A DNA stretch of 7,723 bases from Bacillota bacterium (GCA_009782085.1 WQUN01000018.1:1-7723); one strand, 5' to 3'. Numbered from the stretch's first letter, positions 1 to 6,398 are shown. Notes: generated by a model not told the origin, from the letters alone. A program made the numbers and translations.

Positions 1-440
1 CCCGCCTCAAGCAGCGCGCCCCAGGTGATCGGCCCGACTATCCCGTCCACCGCGAGGCCGCGGTCCCTTTGGAAGGCCATGACCGCGTTTTGCGTCATCG
101 AGCCGAATATTCCGTCGGCAGGGCCGGGCGAAAAGCCGCGGGAAGCCAGCAGCGTCTGCAATTCCCTGACGGCCTCTCCCCTGTCGCCAAATCTGAGCGT
201 GGGCCTGACAGGCGGCGGTGGCGGCTCCGTTCCGCCACCTCCGAGCAGCACGCCCCATGTTATCGGCCCGACTATGCCGTCCGCAGCCAGCCCGTTGGCC
301 CTTTGGAAAGCCAGGACCGCATTTTGCGTCAGGGGGCCGAATATCCCGTCGGCCGGACCGGGCGAAAAGCCGCGGGAAGCCAGCAACGTCTGAAGTTCCA
401 CAACCGCTTGTCCCCTGTCCCCCAGCCTGACCGTTGGCCT
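1..440 (-). repeat. Tandem 234-bp duplication encoding the two peptidoglycan-binding domains
   Basis: Two 78-codon units lie head to tail: 207-440 (residues 133-210) and 1-206 (residues 211 to the edge, incomplete). They match closely at the DNA level; for example 127-151 and 361-385 are identical over 25 bases at an offset of 234. Differences concentrate in the linker and in the middle of the domain. This is a domain-level duplication, apparently recent or kept similar by recombination. More units may lie beyond the left edge. Confidence 0.85.
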
Positions 441-836
441 GACCGAAGACAAGGCCGCCGCGCCGTCCTCCCGTACGATAAAGTCACCCGGGGCGCTGTA
501 TTCGTCCTGGATGATAAAGTCACCCGGAACGCCGGATCCGCCCTGGGCGAGCAAGTCACCGAACGCGCTAGTTTCGTCCTGGGCGGCGGAATCCCCCGGT
601 GCGCCGGACTCGTCCTGGGCGGCGGAGTCCTCCGGGGCGCTGTACTCGCCCTGGGCGATGAAGTCAAGGAGCGTGTCGCCGTCCTTAAGCGGTTTGCCGT
701 TATAACTCAGAGATTGCCGGCAGGGCGCGCAGCCTGTCTTTTCCTGTATTTTGGCCTTTATGTCCTCCACTTTGTCCGTTGGGTCGACCTCAAGCCCTAT
801 ACGCTGGCCTGAGGGCGTTGTTACTGAAAGCAGCAT
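1..836 (-). CDS. Ubiquitin-like domain fused to 12-residue repeats and two peptidoglycan-binding domains (3' end missing)
   Basis: The frame is open from ATG at 836 to the left edge (278 codons), so the C-terminus is not seen. Residues 1-59 align with ubiquitin without gaps: about 29 of 59 are identical by my hand alignment to remembered ubiquitin, including LEV (15-17), KAKIQ (27-31), GK (47-48), DG (52-53) and TL (55-56). Residues 59-118 are five 12-residue tandem repeats rich in Q, D/E, S, A, P and G. Residues about 138-198 and 216-276 are two PG_binding_1-type domains, each with GDRG, LQTLLASRGF, ADGIFG, TQNAV, AFQR and DGIVGPITWG, joined by a Gly/Pro linker (199-210). PG_binding_1 domains bind peptidoglycan. 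No signal peptide or membrane segment is visible. The ubiquitin Ile44 patch is not conserved (P8, S44), and a CxxC pair (C36, C39) is present. A downstream catalytic domain may lie beyond the edge. The start is supported by a strong RBS and by alignment of M1 with ubiquitin M1. The domain calls are firm; the function is unknown. Confidence 0.9.
   Translation of the reverse strand, partial: MLLSVTTPSGQRIGLEVDPTDKVEDIKAKIQEKTGCAPCRQSLSYNGKPLKDGDTLLDFIAQGEYSAPEDSAAQDESGAPGDSAAQDETSAFGDLLAQGGSGVPGDFIIQDEYSAPGDFIVREDGAAALSSVRPTVRLGDRGQAVVELQTLLASRGFSPGPADGIFGPLTQNAVLAFQRANGLAADGIVGPITWGVLLGGGGTEPPPPPVRPTLRFGDRGEAVRELQTLLASRGFSPGPADGIFGSMTQNAVMAFQRDRGLAVDGIVGPITWGALLEA
483..662 (-). repeat. Five 36-bp tandem repeats (12 residues each) between the ubiquitin-like and cell-wall domains
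   Basis: Read on the minus strand, residues 59-118 split into five 12-residue units: FIAQGEYSAPED, SAAQDESGAPGD, SAAQDETSAFGD, LLAQGGSGVPGD and FIIQDEYSAPGD. A sixth, partial unit begins FIVRED (119-124). Each unit starts with hydrophobic or small residues, has Gln at position 4 and ends in (P/F)(G/E)D. The first unit overlaps the ubiquitin-aligned region: Q62 and E64 match ubiquitin Q62 and E64. The block may therefore have grown by duplicating the ubiquitin segment around residues 58-65. Copy number is probably variable between strains. Confidence 0.88.
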
Positions 837-844
837 GTTGTAAA

Positions 845-850
845 CCTCCC
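845..850 (-). promoter_or_regulatory. Ribosome binding site of the ubiquitin-like gene
   Basis: GGGAGG on the minus strand lies 8 nt before the ATG at 836. This selects the 836 start over an in-frame ATG at 863, which has only a poorly spaced AGAGG in front of it. Confidence 0.8.
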
Positions 851-909
851 GCGAAAAACGCATATGCCTCTTTTTACAGTTTATGTGGTTAGGCCATTTG
901 CGTGCCTAA

Positions 910-1009
910 TACGAATCTCAGATTAAAACTTCACAGGCGGAGCCGAAACGCCGAACGCTTCTGCGGCGTTTTCGGCGACAGACTGTGAAGATTTTAATCG
1001 AGATTCGTA
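910..1009. repeat. 100-bp imperfect palindrome flanked by TAA, MITE-like
   Basis: The outer arms 909-936 and 983-1010 are complementary over 28 nt, with a single unpaired base in each arm. An inner stem pairs 942-953 (GCCGAAACGCCG) with 964-976 (CGGCGTTTTCGGC, one extra T) around a 10-nt loop. The ends TACGAATCTC/GAGATTCGTA are flanked by TAA at 907-909 and 1010-1012, which looks like a 3-bp target duplication. No ORF is inside. It lies between the 3' end of the membrane protein gene and the ubiquitin-like gene, so it could also end transcription or fold in a read-through transcript. A non-autonomous transposable element is the best reading; a REP-like regulatory repeat is the alternative. 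Confidence 0.65.
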
Positions 1010-1054
1010 TAATGCGTATAACTTTAGGTATGCGCGGCGGGATTGTTTGGCACG

Positions 1055-2239
1055 TCATTCTTTTCCGTACCTGACTTCCTCATATTCCTTTACCAGATCC
1101 CTTAAGTCCTCCTTTGTTATCTTCCTCTCCATCTGCCACGGCGTGTCCGAGGGCTCCAGCGGCGCGCCGGCCCGAAGGTGCGCCTGCATCTTTTTCCGGA
1201 ACAGCCTTCGCGTCCTGTTCTCCCGGAATATGGACGGAACGGCGTTCCGGAGCCTCCGGGCGGCGTCCTTAAAAACCGCGTCCGGGGCGATGGATTCGAT
1301 GTCGTCCGCCCCGTTTTTGCGCGTCCGGTTGAACCGGCGTATGAAAAGGAAGACCGGGACGACGACAAGCGCCGCCGCGGCCGGGAACATGAGTATATAC
1401 AAGGCGCCCAGTATGATGTTCTGCAAAACGTCCCAAAACCGCCCCGATTCGCCGGGGGGACCCAGCAACGCGATCATGTCCTGTCCCATGCCCGGAACCG
1501 GGGCCGGGGCGTCGGTGGGGGCGGGCGCGGCGGGCGCGGCGTTGTCGAACAGCCTGGACAAAATGAACCTCAGGCCGTTCAACAGCCCTTTCCCGGCCAG
1601 CAGGACCACCTTGTCGATCATCAGAAACGGCGAGATTATCACGACCAGAAGCAATATGACCATGAACGCGGTCATGGCCCTGTTGTTGAAGGAAAGAATA
1701 TCTTTGACCGGCTGGACGGATGTCATCGTAATGGCGTCCAGGGAGCTGTCCACGTTAGCCATGTGGGAATAGAGGATATACGCGCCGAACATCAGCGCCG
1801 CGAGCGCCGGATAGACGTTAGCGACGCGCGGCAGGCCCCGCGCCCCCGCGAGGAAGCACATGACAATCAGAACGGCCACCCCGGCCACGCAGAGGCTTGC
1901 GCCATAGCCGCGCGGGTTCCGGCTCAACCGCTGGGATATCGAAAGGACGTCCATCACGGCGAGGACCGCCAGCGCCGCCAGCTTCAGGGGCAGGCCGGGA
2001 ATCAGGAAAAAGGCCGCGGCGGGGAACAGCAGGTGCGCCAGGAGGAAAAGCGCGGCGTTCCTGACCTTCCGCCGAAGGAAGAGGTTGAAAAAGAACGGGA
2101 CGATAGCCGCCGCGAGAAGCGCGTAAGCCGTCCCAGCGCCGAACAGGAGCGCCGCCGGCAGCAGGCACATCCCGAGCAGAAGCGCCAGCATCGCGCCGTT
2201 GTGGAGGATATCCTCAAAGAATTTGCGCCGTGCGCCCAT
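1055..2239 (-). CDS. Polytopic membrane protein with C-terminal DUF4129-like tail; third gene of the MoxR cluster
   Basis: 394 residues. Hydrophobic segments at about 16-36, 37-55, 62-80, 85-101, 112-133, 142-160 and 188-208 suggest seven N-terminal membrane helices. An Ala/Pro-rich linker (234-250) and a further helix (about 272-302) follow. The basic cytosolic tail (303-394) ends in an EDLRDLVKEYEEVRYG pattern that resembles DUF4129. In MoxR-DUF58 clusters this position is often held by a TgpA-like protein with N-terminal helices, a transglutaminase core, one helix and DUF4129. Here the core with its Cys-His-Asp triad is absent and the short linker stands in its place. The gene starts 28 bp after the DUF58 stop, with no clear Shine-Dalgarno but a hairpin just upstream. 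Membrane protein and operon member are firm; the DUF4129 assignment is moderate because it rests on pattern alone. Confidence 0.82.
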   Translation of the reverse strand: MGARRKFFEDILHNGAMLALLLGMCLLPAALLFGAGTAYALLAAAIVPFFFNLFLRRKVRNAALFLLAHLLFPAAAFFLIPGLPLKLAALAVLAVMDVLSISQRLSRNPRGYGASLCVAGVAVLIVMCFLAGARGLPRVANVYPALAALMFGAYILYSHMANVDSSLDAITMTSVQPVKDILSFNNRAMTAFMVILLLVVIISPFLMIDKVVLLAGKGLLNGLRFILSRLFDNAAPAAPAPTDAPAPVPGMGQDMIALLGPPGESGRFWDVLQNIILGALYILMFPAAAALVVVPVFLFIRRFNRTRKNGADDIESIAPDAVFKDAARRLRNAVPSIFRENRTRRLFRKKMQAHLRAGAPLEPSDTPWQMERKITKEDLRDLVKEYEEVRYGKE

Positions 2240-2247
2240 TGGTAACC

Positions 2248-2268
2248 GATCCCGGGCGGACCGGGATC
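2248..2268 (-). promoter_or_regulatory. Intergenic hairpin directly before the membrane-protein start
   Basis: GATCCCGG and CCGGGATC form a perfect 8-bp stem with a 5-nt loop, ending 8 nt before the ATG at 2239. The first base of the stem in the transcript is the last base of the DUF58 TAG stop. No U-tract follows, so it is not a classical terminator. It sits where a Shine-Dalgarno would be expected, so translational control, coupling or RNA processing is possible. Confidence 0.5.
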
Positions 2269-3386
2269 TATTTCACCTCCCACTCCGTGACTTTTCCTTC
2301 CAGGTTCTTATTGAGGGCGACGGGTTCCGCGGCCCTGCGCGGGAGGATCCAGACCGCCTCAGCGCCCGTTTCCCCAAGGCGCAGAAACGCCTCGGCCAGG
2401 TCGTCCCGGTGATACTCCGAGATAAGTACGTAAAGCGGCTCGGCCTTTCTCGCCAGCGCGGCGGCCGTCAGCATCCCGGCGAAAGGCGGGGTCTCCCTTA
2501 GCAGGTCGATCCGGGCCAGGACTTCGTATATATTGTTCAGATGCCCCGCGCCGGAGCCCTCCGGCAGGTCGGAGACGAGCCCCGTGGACACGTCGGGGCC
2601 GTTCGTGATAAAGCGCACGGGCACGCCCTGCGCCACGAAGCGCTCCGCCAGCGTCGCCGCGAGGCGTATCGCCTGCTCGTCCAGCAGATCGTCGCGCCAG
2701 TCGTGGGAGCGCTCCAGGTTCAGCAGCAATATGACCTGCCGGGAAACGGTATAGTCGTTCATGTTGACCATCAGGTCCCCGGTCTTGGCCGTCGCCTTGA
2801 AGTTTATCGAGCGGAACGTGTCGTAGGGCTGGTACTCGCGGATGCCCTTGAACTCGAACGGGTCCGGGTGGATGAAGCGCCTGGTCAGCACGGAGCCAGT
2901 CAGGTTGGCGAACACCGCGTCGAGCCCGCCCAGCGGTATCAGCGACGGATAGACCGTCAGCGCCGCGCGGCAGTCGAACTGGGCCGCGTATTTGGAGTTC
3001 ATCAGAATGTTGCCGCTGACGAGGTCGAGGCTCTTGACCGTATAATAGCCGCGCTTGGCGCACACGAACGGCAGCCTGCGCGTGATCTTCCGGTACATCA
3101 TCACGCTGAACAGGTCGTTCCTGTAGTAGTCGTCGGTTATCTTGGAGTTCAGGTTGTCGGTGAAGTTCAGATATTTGGACACCTGGAACTTGACCGCCAC
3201 CCACGGCAGGGGAAGCGGCTTCGCGTTGGAGAGCGACTCCAGGAGGACGACCGTGGCCCCCTCGACGGCGGTTTTTTTGGAAAAGGACATCTCCACGGAG
3301 AGGTTCCGGCTCCAGAACCGGTTGTAGACAAGCCTTTGCAGCCAGATCGCCACCCCGAGGCCGATTATGACGACGAGGGCGATCAT
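2268..3386 (-). CDS. DUF58-domain protein, partner of MoxR
   Basis: 372 residues. One N-terminal membrane segment (1-18) is followed by a beta-rich region. The DUF58 signature lies at about 174-211 (DPFEFKGIREYQPYDTFRSI, then NFKATAKTGDLMV). A vWA-like fold region follows, with VILLLNLERS (217-227) where a MIDAS DxSxS would sit, so the metal site looks degenerate. DUF58 proteins are encoded next to MoxR ATPases and are thought to act with them in maturing or inserting metal or cofactor into envelope-associated proteins. The ATG overlaps the moxR stop as ATGA, which suggests translational coupling. A GGAGG (3397-3401) stands 10 nt upstream. Many relatives have two N-terminal helices; only one is evident here. 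Family assignment is confident; the client is unknown. Confidence 0.93.
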   Translation of the reverse strand: MIALVVIIGLGVAIWLQRLVYNRFWSRNLSVEMSFSKKTAVEGATVVLLESLSNAKPLPLPWVAVKFQVSKYLNFTDNLNSKITDDYYRNDLFSVMMYRKITRRLPFVCAKRGYYTVKSLDLVSGNILMNSKYAAQFDCRAALTVYPSLIPLGGLDAVFANLTGSVLTRRFIHPDPFEFKGIREYQPYDTFRSINFKATAKTGDLMVNMNDYTVSRQVILLLNLERSHDWRDDLLDEQAIRLAATLAERFVAQGVPVRFITNGPDVSTGLVSDLPEGSGAGHLNNIYEVLARIDLLRETPPFAGMLTAAALARKAEPLYVLISEYHRDDLAEAFLRLGETGAEAVWILPRRAAEPVALNKNLEGKVTEWEVK

Positions 3387-4333
3387 GACCAGATCGCCTC
3401 CGTCGGCGCCGGCACGCGGGCCAGCGCGTCCTCGACCGCCTGGCTCTTCCGGTCGCTCTGGCCGACGCCGCGGAGTATCAGCCTGTGGCTGTACACATAC
3501 GGCGCGAGAAACTTCACGTCCTCCGGCGTGACAAAGGCCCTGCCCCGCACGGCGGCGAAGCTCTGGGCCGCCCTGGCCAGCATCAAAGACCCGCGCGGGC
3601 TGACCCCCAGCGCCACGGTCTCGTGCTCGCGGGTGGCCCTGGTCAAATCGACTATGTATTTCCTTATATCAGGATGGATTTTCACGCCTGAAACGGATTT
3701 TTGCATCTCGACCAGCTCCGCGCCGGAAACCGCGGGCGACAGCGTCTCCAGCGGGCTCTCCCCGATAAAGCGGCCGATTATGTCCGCCTCGCCCTCCGGG
3801 GAGGGATAGCCGACGGACAGCTGCATCAGAAAACGGTCGAGCTGGGCCTCCGGAAGCGGGAACGTGCCCTGCGTCTCGACGGGGTTTTGCGTGGCTATGA
3901 CGAAGTACGGCGGGGCGAGGGGGTAGGTGTCGCTGTCCACGGTTATCTGCCGCTCCTCCATGCACTCCAGCAGCCCGGACTGGGTCCGCGGCGTGGCGCG
4001 GTTGATCTCGTCGGCCAGCAGAATGTTCGTGAAAAGCCCGCCCGGGCGGAACGCGAACTCGCCCGTCTTGGGGCTGTAGTAGTTAAGGCCGGTCAGATCG
4101 GTCGGCAGCAGGTCGGGCGTAAACTGGATCCTTTTGAACCTGCAATCCACGGACTTGGCCAAAGCCTTGGCCAGCGTCGTCTTGCCGGTGCCCGGCGCGT
4201 CCTCCAGCAGCACGTGCCCGTTCGACAGCAGCGCCGTCAGAACCAGCTCTATCTCCTTCGACTTGCCGACCAGGACTTTTTCGATATTTTGCCTCACGGC
4301 GGCGGCCCTGAGTTGTATTTCGGACGGTTGCAC
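3383..4333 (-). CDS. MoxR-family AAA+ ATPase
   Basis: 316 residues from the GTG at 4333. Walker A is EDAPGTGKT (44-52). Walker B is ILLADEINRA (103-112). Sensor 1 is in FVIATQNPVETQG (143-155). The LPEAQLDRF arginine-finger segment is at 159-167. A GVSPRGSLMLA motif follows in the C-terminal lid. MoxR ATPases use ATP to remodel or mature protein complexes, usually with a vWA or DUF58 partner, which overlaps its 3' end here. An upstream in-frame ATG at 4396 would overlap the preceding gene by 23 bp and add 21 unconserved-looking residues. The GTG has an ideal GGGAGG 7 nt upstream and gives the usual family length. Its client may be the DUF4129-like membrane protein or another envelope protein. 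Confidence 0.95.
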   Translation of the reverse strand: MQPSEIQLRAAAVRQNIEKVLVGKSKEIELVLTALLSNGHVLLEDAPGTGKTTLAKALAKSVDCRFKRIQFTPDLLPTDLTGLNYYSPKTGEFAFRPGGLFTNILLADEINRATPRTQSGLLECMEERQITVDSDTYPLAPPYFVIATQNPVETQGTFPLPEAQLDRFLMQLSVGYPSPEGEADIIGRFIGESPLETLSPAVSGAELVEMQKSVSGVKIHPDIRKYIVDLTRATREHETVALGVSPRGSLMLARAAQSFAAVRGRAFVTPEDVKFLAPYVYSHRLILRGVGQSDRKSQAVEDALARVPAPTEAIWS

Positions 4334-4340
4334 TGCGATT

Positions 4341-4346
4341 CCTCCC
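4341..4346 (-). promoter_or_regulatory. Ribosome binding site that sets the moxR GTG start
   Basis: GGGAGG on the minus strand is 7 nt before the GTG at 4333, in the 40-bp gap after the kimA stop. No comparable site precedes the alternative ATG at 4396. Confidence 0.8.
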
Positions 4347-4373
4347 TGCGTTTCACTAGGCTTCTTCGGAAAA

Positions 4374-6239
4374 TCACTTCCCGTTTTTCTTCTCACTCTT
4401 ATCCAGCACGTACGGCACGATGATGACCGCGATATGCCTGTCGTGCAGCAGCTTCTGCCTGATCATGTAAGCCATCTGGTTGTGGTATATGTTCATCCAC
4501 ACCTTGTCCACGATAAACTGCGGCATAACCAGCGTCAGCATGTCTCCCGGCTTGTAGGCGTGCTCCTCGGATTCCACGTATTTCATAAGCGTGCCGATTA
4601 TGTCCCTGTAGGGGGAGTATTTAATGACAAGCGGGACCGTCATGCGGCACTTTTTCCATTTTTCCCTCAGCGCCCCGGACTGCTCCTCGTCTACCGAAAC
4701 GCTGAAAGCCTCGATGTTCTGATTGTTCGCCAGCTGCCTCGCGTAGTTTATGGCTTTCAAAGACGCCTTGTTGAGCGTGTTCACGAGCACGATCATGTGC
4801 TTCTGCACATGGATGAGCTCCGTTTCCTCCTTTACTTCCTCCGGCGGGAGGGTGAGCTGCCTGGCCACGTCGGCGTAGTGCCTGCGCGTGACCTTCATCA
4901 GGACTATCAGCAAGGCGATGGCCAGGATGGCGATCCACGCGCCCTGCAAAAACTTGCTGACCGCGATGATGATCACGGCCGCGGAAGTCATGAGGAAGCC
5001 GACGCCGTTTATAATAGCCTTGTGCGCCCAGCCGGGCTTCCTGCTGCGAAGCCACCTCGTCAGCATCCCGAGCTGGGAAAGCGTGAACGAGAGGAACACG
5101 CCCGTCGCGTAGAGGGGTATCAGGCCGTGCGTATGGCCCTTGAAGATCACGACCAGAAGGCAGGCGGCGATGCTGAGGATTATTATCCCGTTCGAGAAAC
5201 TCAGGCGCCCGCCCCTGGTGTTGAACTGGCGGGGCATGTAGCCGTCCCGCGCGGCCAAAGACAGGAGCATCGGCATCCCGGCGAAGGAGGTGTTCGCGGC
5301 CATGAACAGGATAACCGCCGTCGAGACCTGGAGGATGTAGTACATGAAATTGCGTCCGAAGATCTGGGACACGATCTGAGAGACGACGGTCGCCGAATAG
5401 TCGGGCACCGCGTGGTATATGGACGCCATATAGGACGTGCCGCCGAAGATCAAAAGGACAAACAGCGCCAAAAGGTACAGCACCCGCTTGGCGTTTTTCT
5501 GCGCGGGATTCTTGAAGTTCGGAATGGCGTTGCTGACCGCCTCGACGCCCGTCAGGCCCGACAGGCCCCCGGCGAACGCGCGCAGGAGCAAAAACAGCGA
5601 GACGTCCCCCATGACCTGGGGCACGGTGAACTGAGGCTCCGGCTGATAGCCGAGAAATTTCACGCGGATAAACCCTGTCACGATCATGATAAGCATCGAG
5701 ACGATGAAAATATATGTAGGTATCGCAAAGATACGGGCGGATTCCCGGACTCCCCTAAGGTTGCCGATGGTCATCAGCGTGATGATCACCAGCGTGATGA
5801 TCACGCTGTACGGCAAAAGGGCGGGAACGGCGGAGGTTATCGCGGCGACCCCCGAGGTGGAGCTGACCGCGACCGTGAGGATATAGTCCACGACGAGAGC
5901 GCCGCAGGCCATCAGACCCGGTATCTCCCCGAGGTTTTCCCTGGCGACGGTGTACGACCCACCGCCGAGCGGGTAGGTGTCGATCGTCTGGCGGTAGGAA
6001 AAGACGAGGATCAGCAAAAGAAGGATAATCGCCGCCGCCACGAGGAACATGTACCCGTAAGAGGCCGCGCCGATGACGGCTATCAGGACCCAGAGTATCT
6101 CCTCAACGGCGTAGGCCACGGACGATATCGCGTCGCTGGCCATGATCGGCAGGCCCCAGAAGACGTTCAGCTTTTCGTTCCGGAGCTGGTCGTTGTGAAG
6201 CGGGCGGCCTATCAGGATCGTTTTAAGTTTTCCCAGCAT
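4374..6239 (-). CDS. kimA: KimA/YdaO-type high-affinity potassium importer (APC superfamily)
   Basis: 621 residues, close to B. subtilis KimA (about 607). The N-terminal motif SDAISSVAYAVEEIL (35-49) is followed by SYRQTIDTYPLGGGSYTVAR (81-100), the VDYILTVAVSSTSG region and GLTGVEAVSNAIPNFKNP. About 12 membrane helices span 27-450, with a cytosolic tail at 452-621. D36, Y43, D118/Y119 and Y377 fall at or within one residue of positions I recall as important for K+/H+ handling in KimA. KimA imports K+ with protons and is inhibited by c-di-AMP in Bacillus. A longer open frame reaches 6485, but the ATG at 6239 has GGAG 7 nt upstream and matches the family N-terminus. It diverges from hisG and is followed after 40 bp by moxR, probably on one transcript. 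Other APC amino-acid permeases are possible, but the tail and motifs favour KimA. Confidence 0.9.
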   Translation of the reverse strand: MLGKLKTILIGRPLHNDQLRNEKLNVFWGLPIMASDAISSVAYAVEEILWVLIAVIGAASYGYMFLVAAAIILLLLILVFSYRQTIDTYPLGGGSYTVARENLGEIPGLMACGALVVDYILTVAVSSTSGVAAITSAVPALLPYSVIITLVIITLMTIGNLRGVRESARIFAIPTYIFIVSMLIMIVTGFIRVKFLGYQPEPQFTVPQVMGDVSLFLLLRAFAGGLSGLTGVEAVSNAIPNFKNPAQKNAKRVLYLLALFVLLIFGGTSYMASIYHAVPDYSATVVSQIVSQIFGRNFMYYILQVSTAVILFMAANTSFAGMPMLLSLAARDGYMPRQFNTRGGRLSFSNGIIILSIAACLLVVIFKGHTHGLIPLYATGVFLSFTLSQLGMLTRWLRSRKPGWAHKAIINGVGFLMTSAAVIIIAVSKFLQGAWIAILAIALLIVLMKVTRRHYADVARQLTLPPEEVKEETELIHVQKHMIVLVNTLNKASLKAINYARQLANNQNIEAFSVSVDEEQSGALREKWKKCRMTVPLVIKYSPYRDIIGTLMKYVESEEHAYKPGDMLTLVMPQFIVDKVWMNIYHNQMAYMIRQKLLHDRHIAVIIVPYVLDKSEKKNGK

Positions 6240-6299
6240 CGGTGCACTCCATTTTCGCAGGCGCGTTTTCTGAATTTCGGCGTTTCGCACATGCCGCCT

Positions 6300-6327
6300 A
6301 TTATACTCTTTTCTCCCGCGAATGCAA
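6300..6327 (-). promoter_or_regulatory. Probable sigma70-type promoter for kimA and the downstream cluster
   Basis: On the minus strand a perfect -10 TATAAT (6300-6305) lies 16 nt from TTGCAT (6322-6327), a partial -35. It sits about 60 bp before the kimA start. A run of seven G (6330-6336, plus strand) lies just upstream of the -35. Confidence 0.6.
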
Positions 6328-6349
6328 GAGGGGGGGTCCACGGCGGGTG

Positions 6350-6372
6350 CGGCAAATTTACGGCAAATTTGC
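6350..6372. promoter_or_regulatory. Operator-like CGGCAAATTT direct repeat and GCAAATTTGC palindrome between divergent promoters
   Basis: CGGCAAATTT occurs at 6350-6359 and 6361-6370, an 11-bp period matching one helical turn. The second copy extends into the perfect palindrome GCAAATTTGC (6363-6372), and a weaker AATTT follows at 6373-6377. It lies between the kimA and hisG promoters, 27 bp or more from each -35. No regulator is identified. Confidence 0.4.
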
Positions 6373-6398
6373 AATTTAACGGAAATCAGACTGACCTG

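Noticed and set aside
483..662. CRISPR-like array
   Set aside because: The 36-bp units are contiguous and in frame without spacers, and they encode a protein repeat.
1..836. A complete bacterial ubiquitin-conjugation system
   Set aside because: No E1, E2, E3 or deubiquitinase gene is in the window and the domain has no free Gly-Gly end, so conjugation is not supported.
834..863. Alternative start of the ubiquitin-like gene at ATG 863
   Set aside because: It has only AGAGG three bases upstream. The ATG at 836 has GGGAGG at 8 nt and matches ubiquitin M1.
1178..2245. Open frames on the plus strand opposite the membrane protein gene
   Set aside because: The products are low-complexity Arg/Gln/Gly chains without recognisable motifs, while the minus strand shows clear membrane helices and operon spacing.
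5776..5805. Tandem 15-bp repeat inside kimA
   Set aside because: It encodes two VIITL copies within a membrane helix and keeps frame; a small local duplication in a hydrophobic segment is ordinary.
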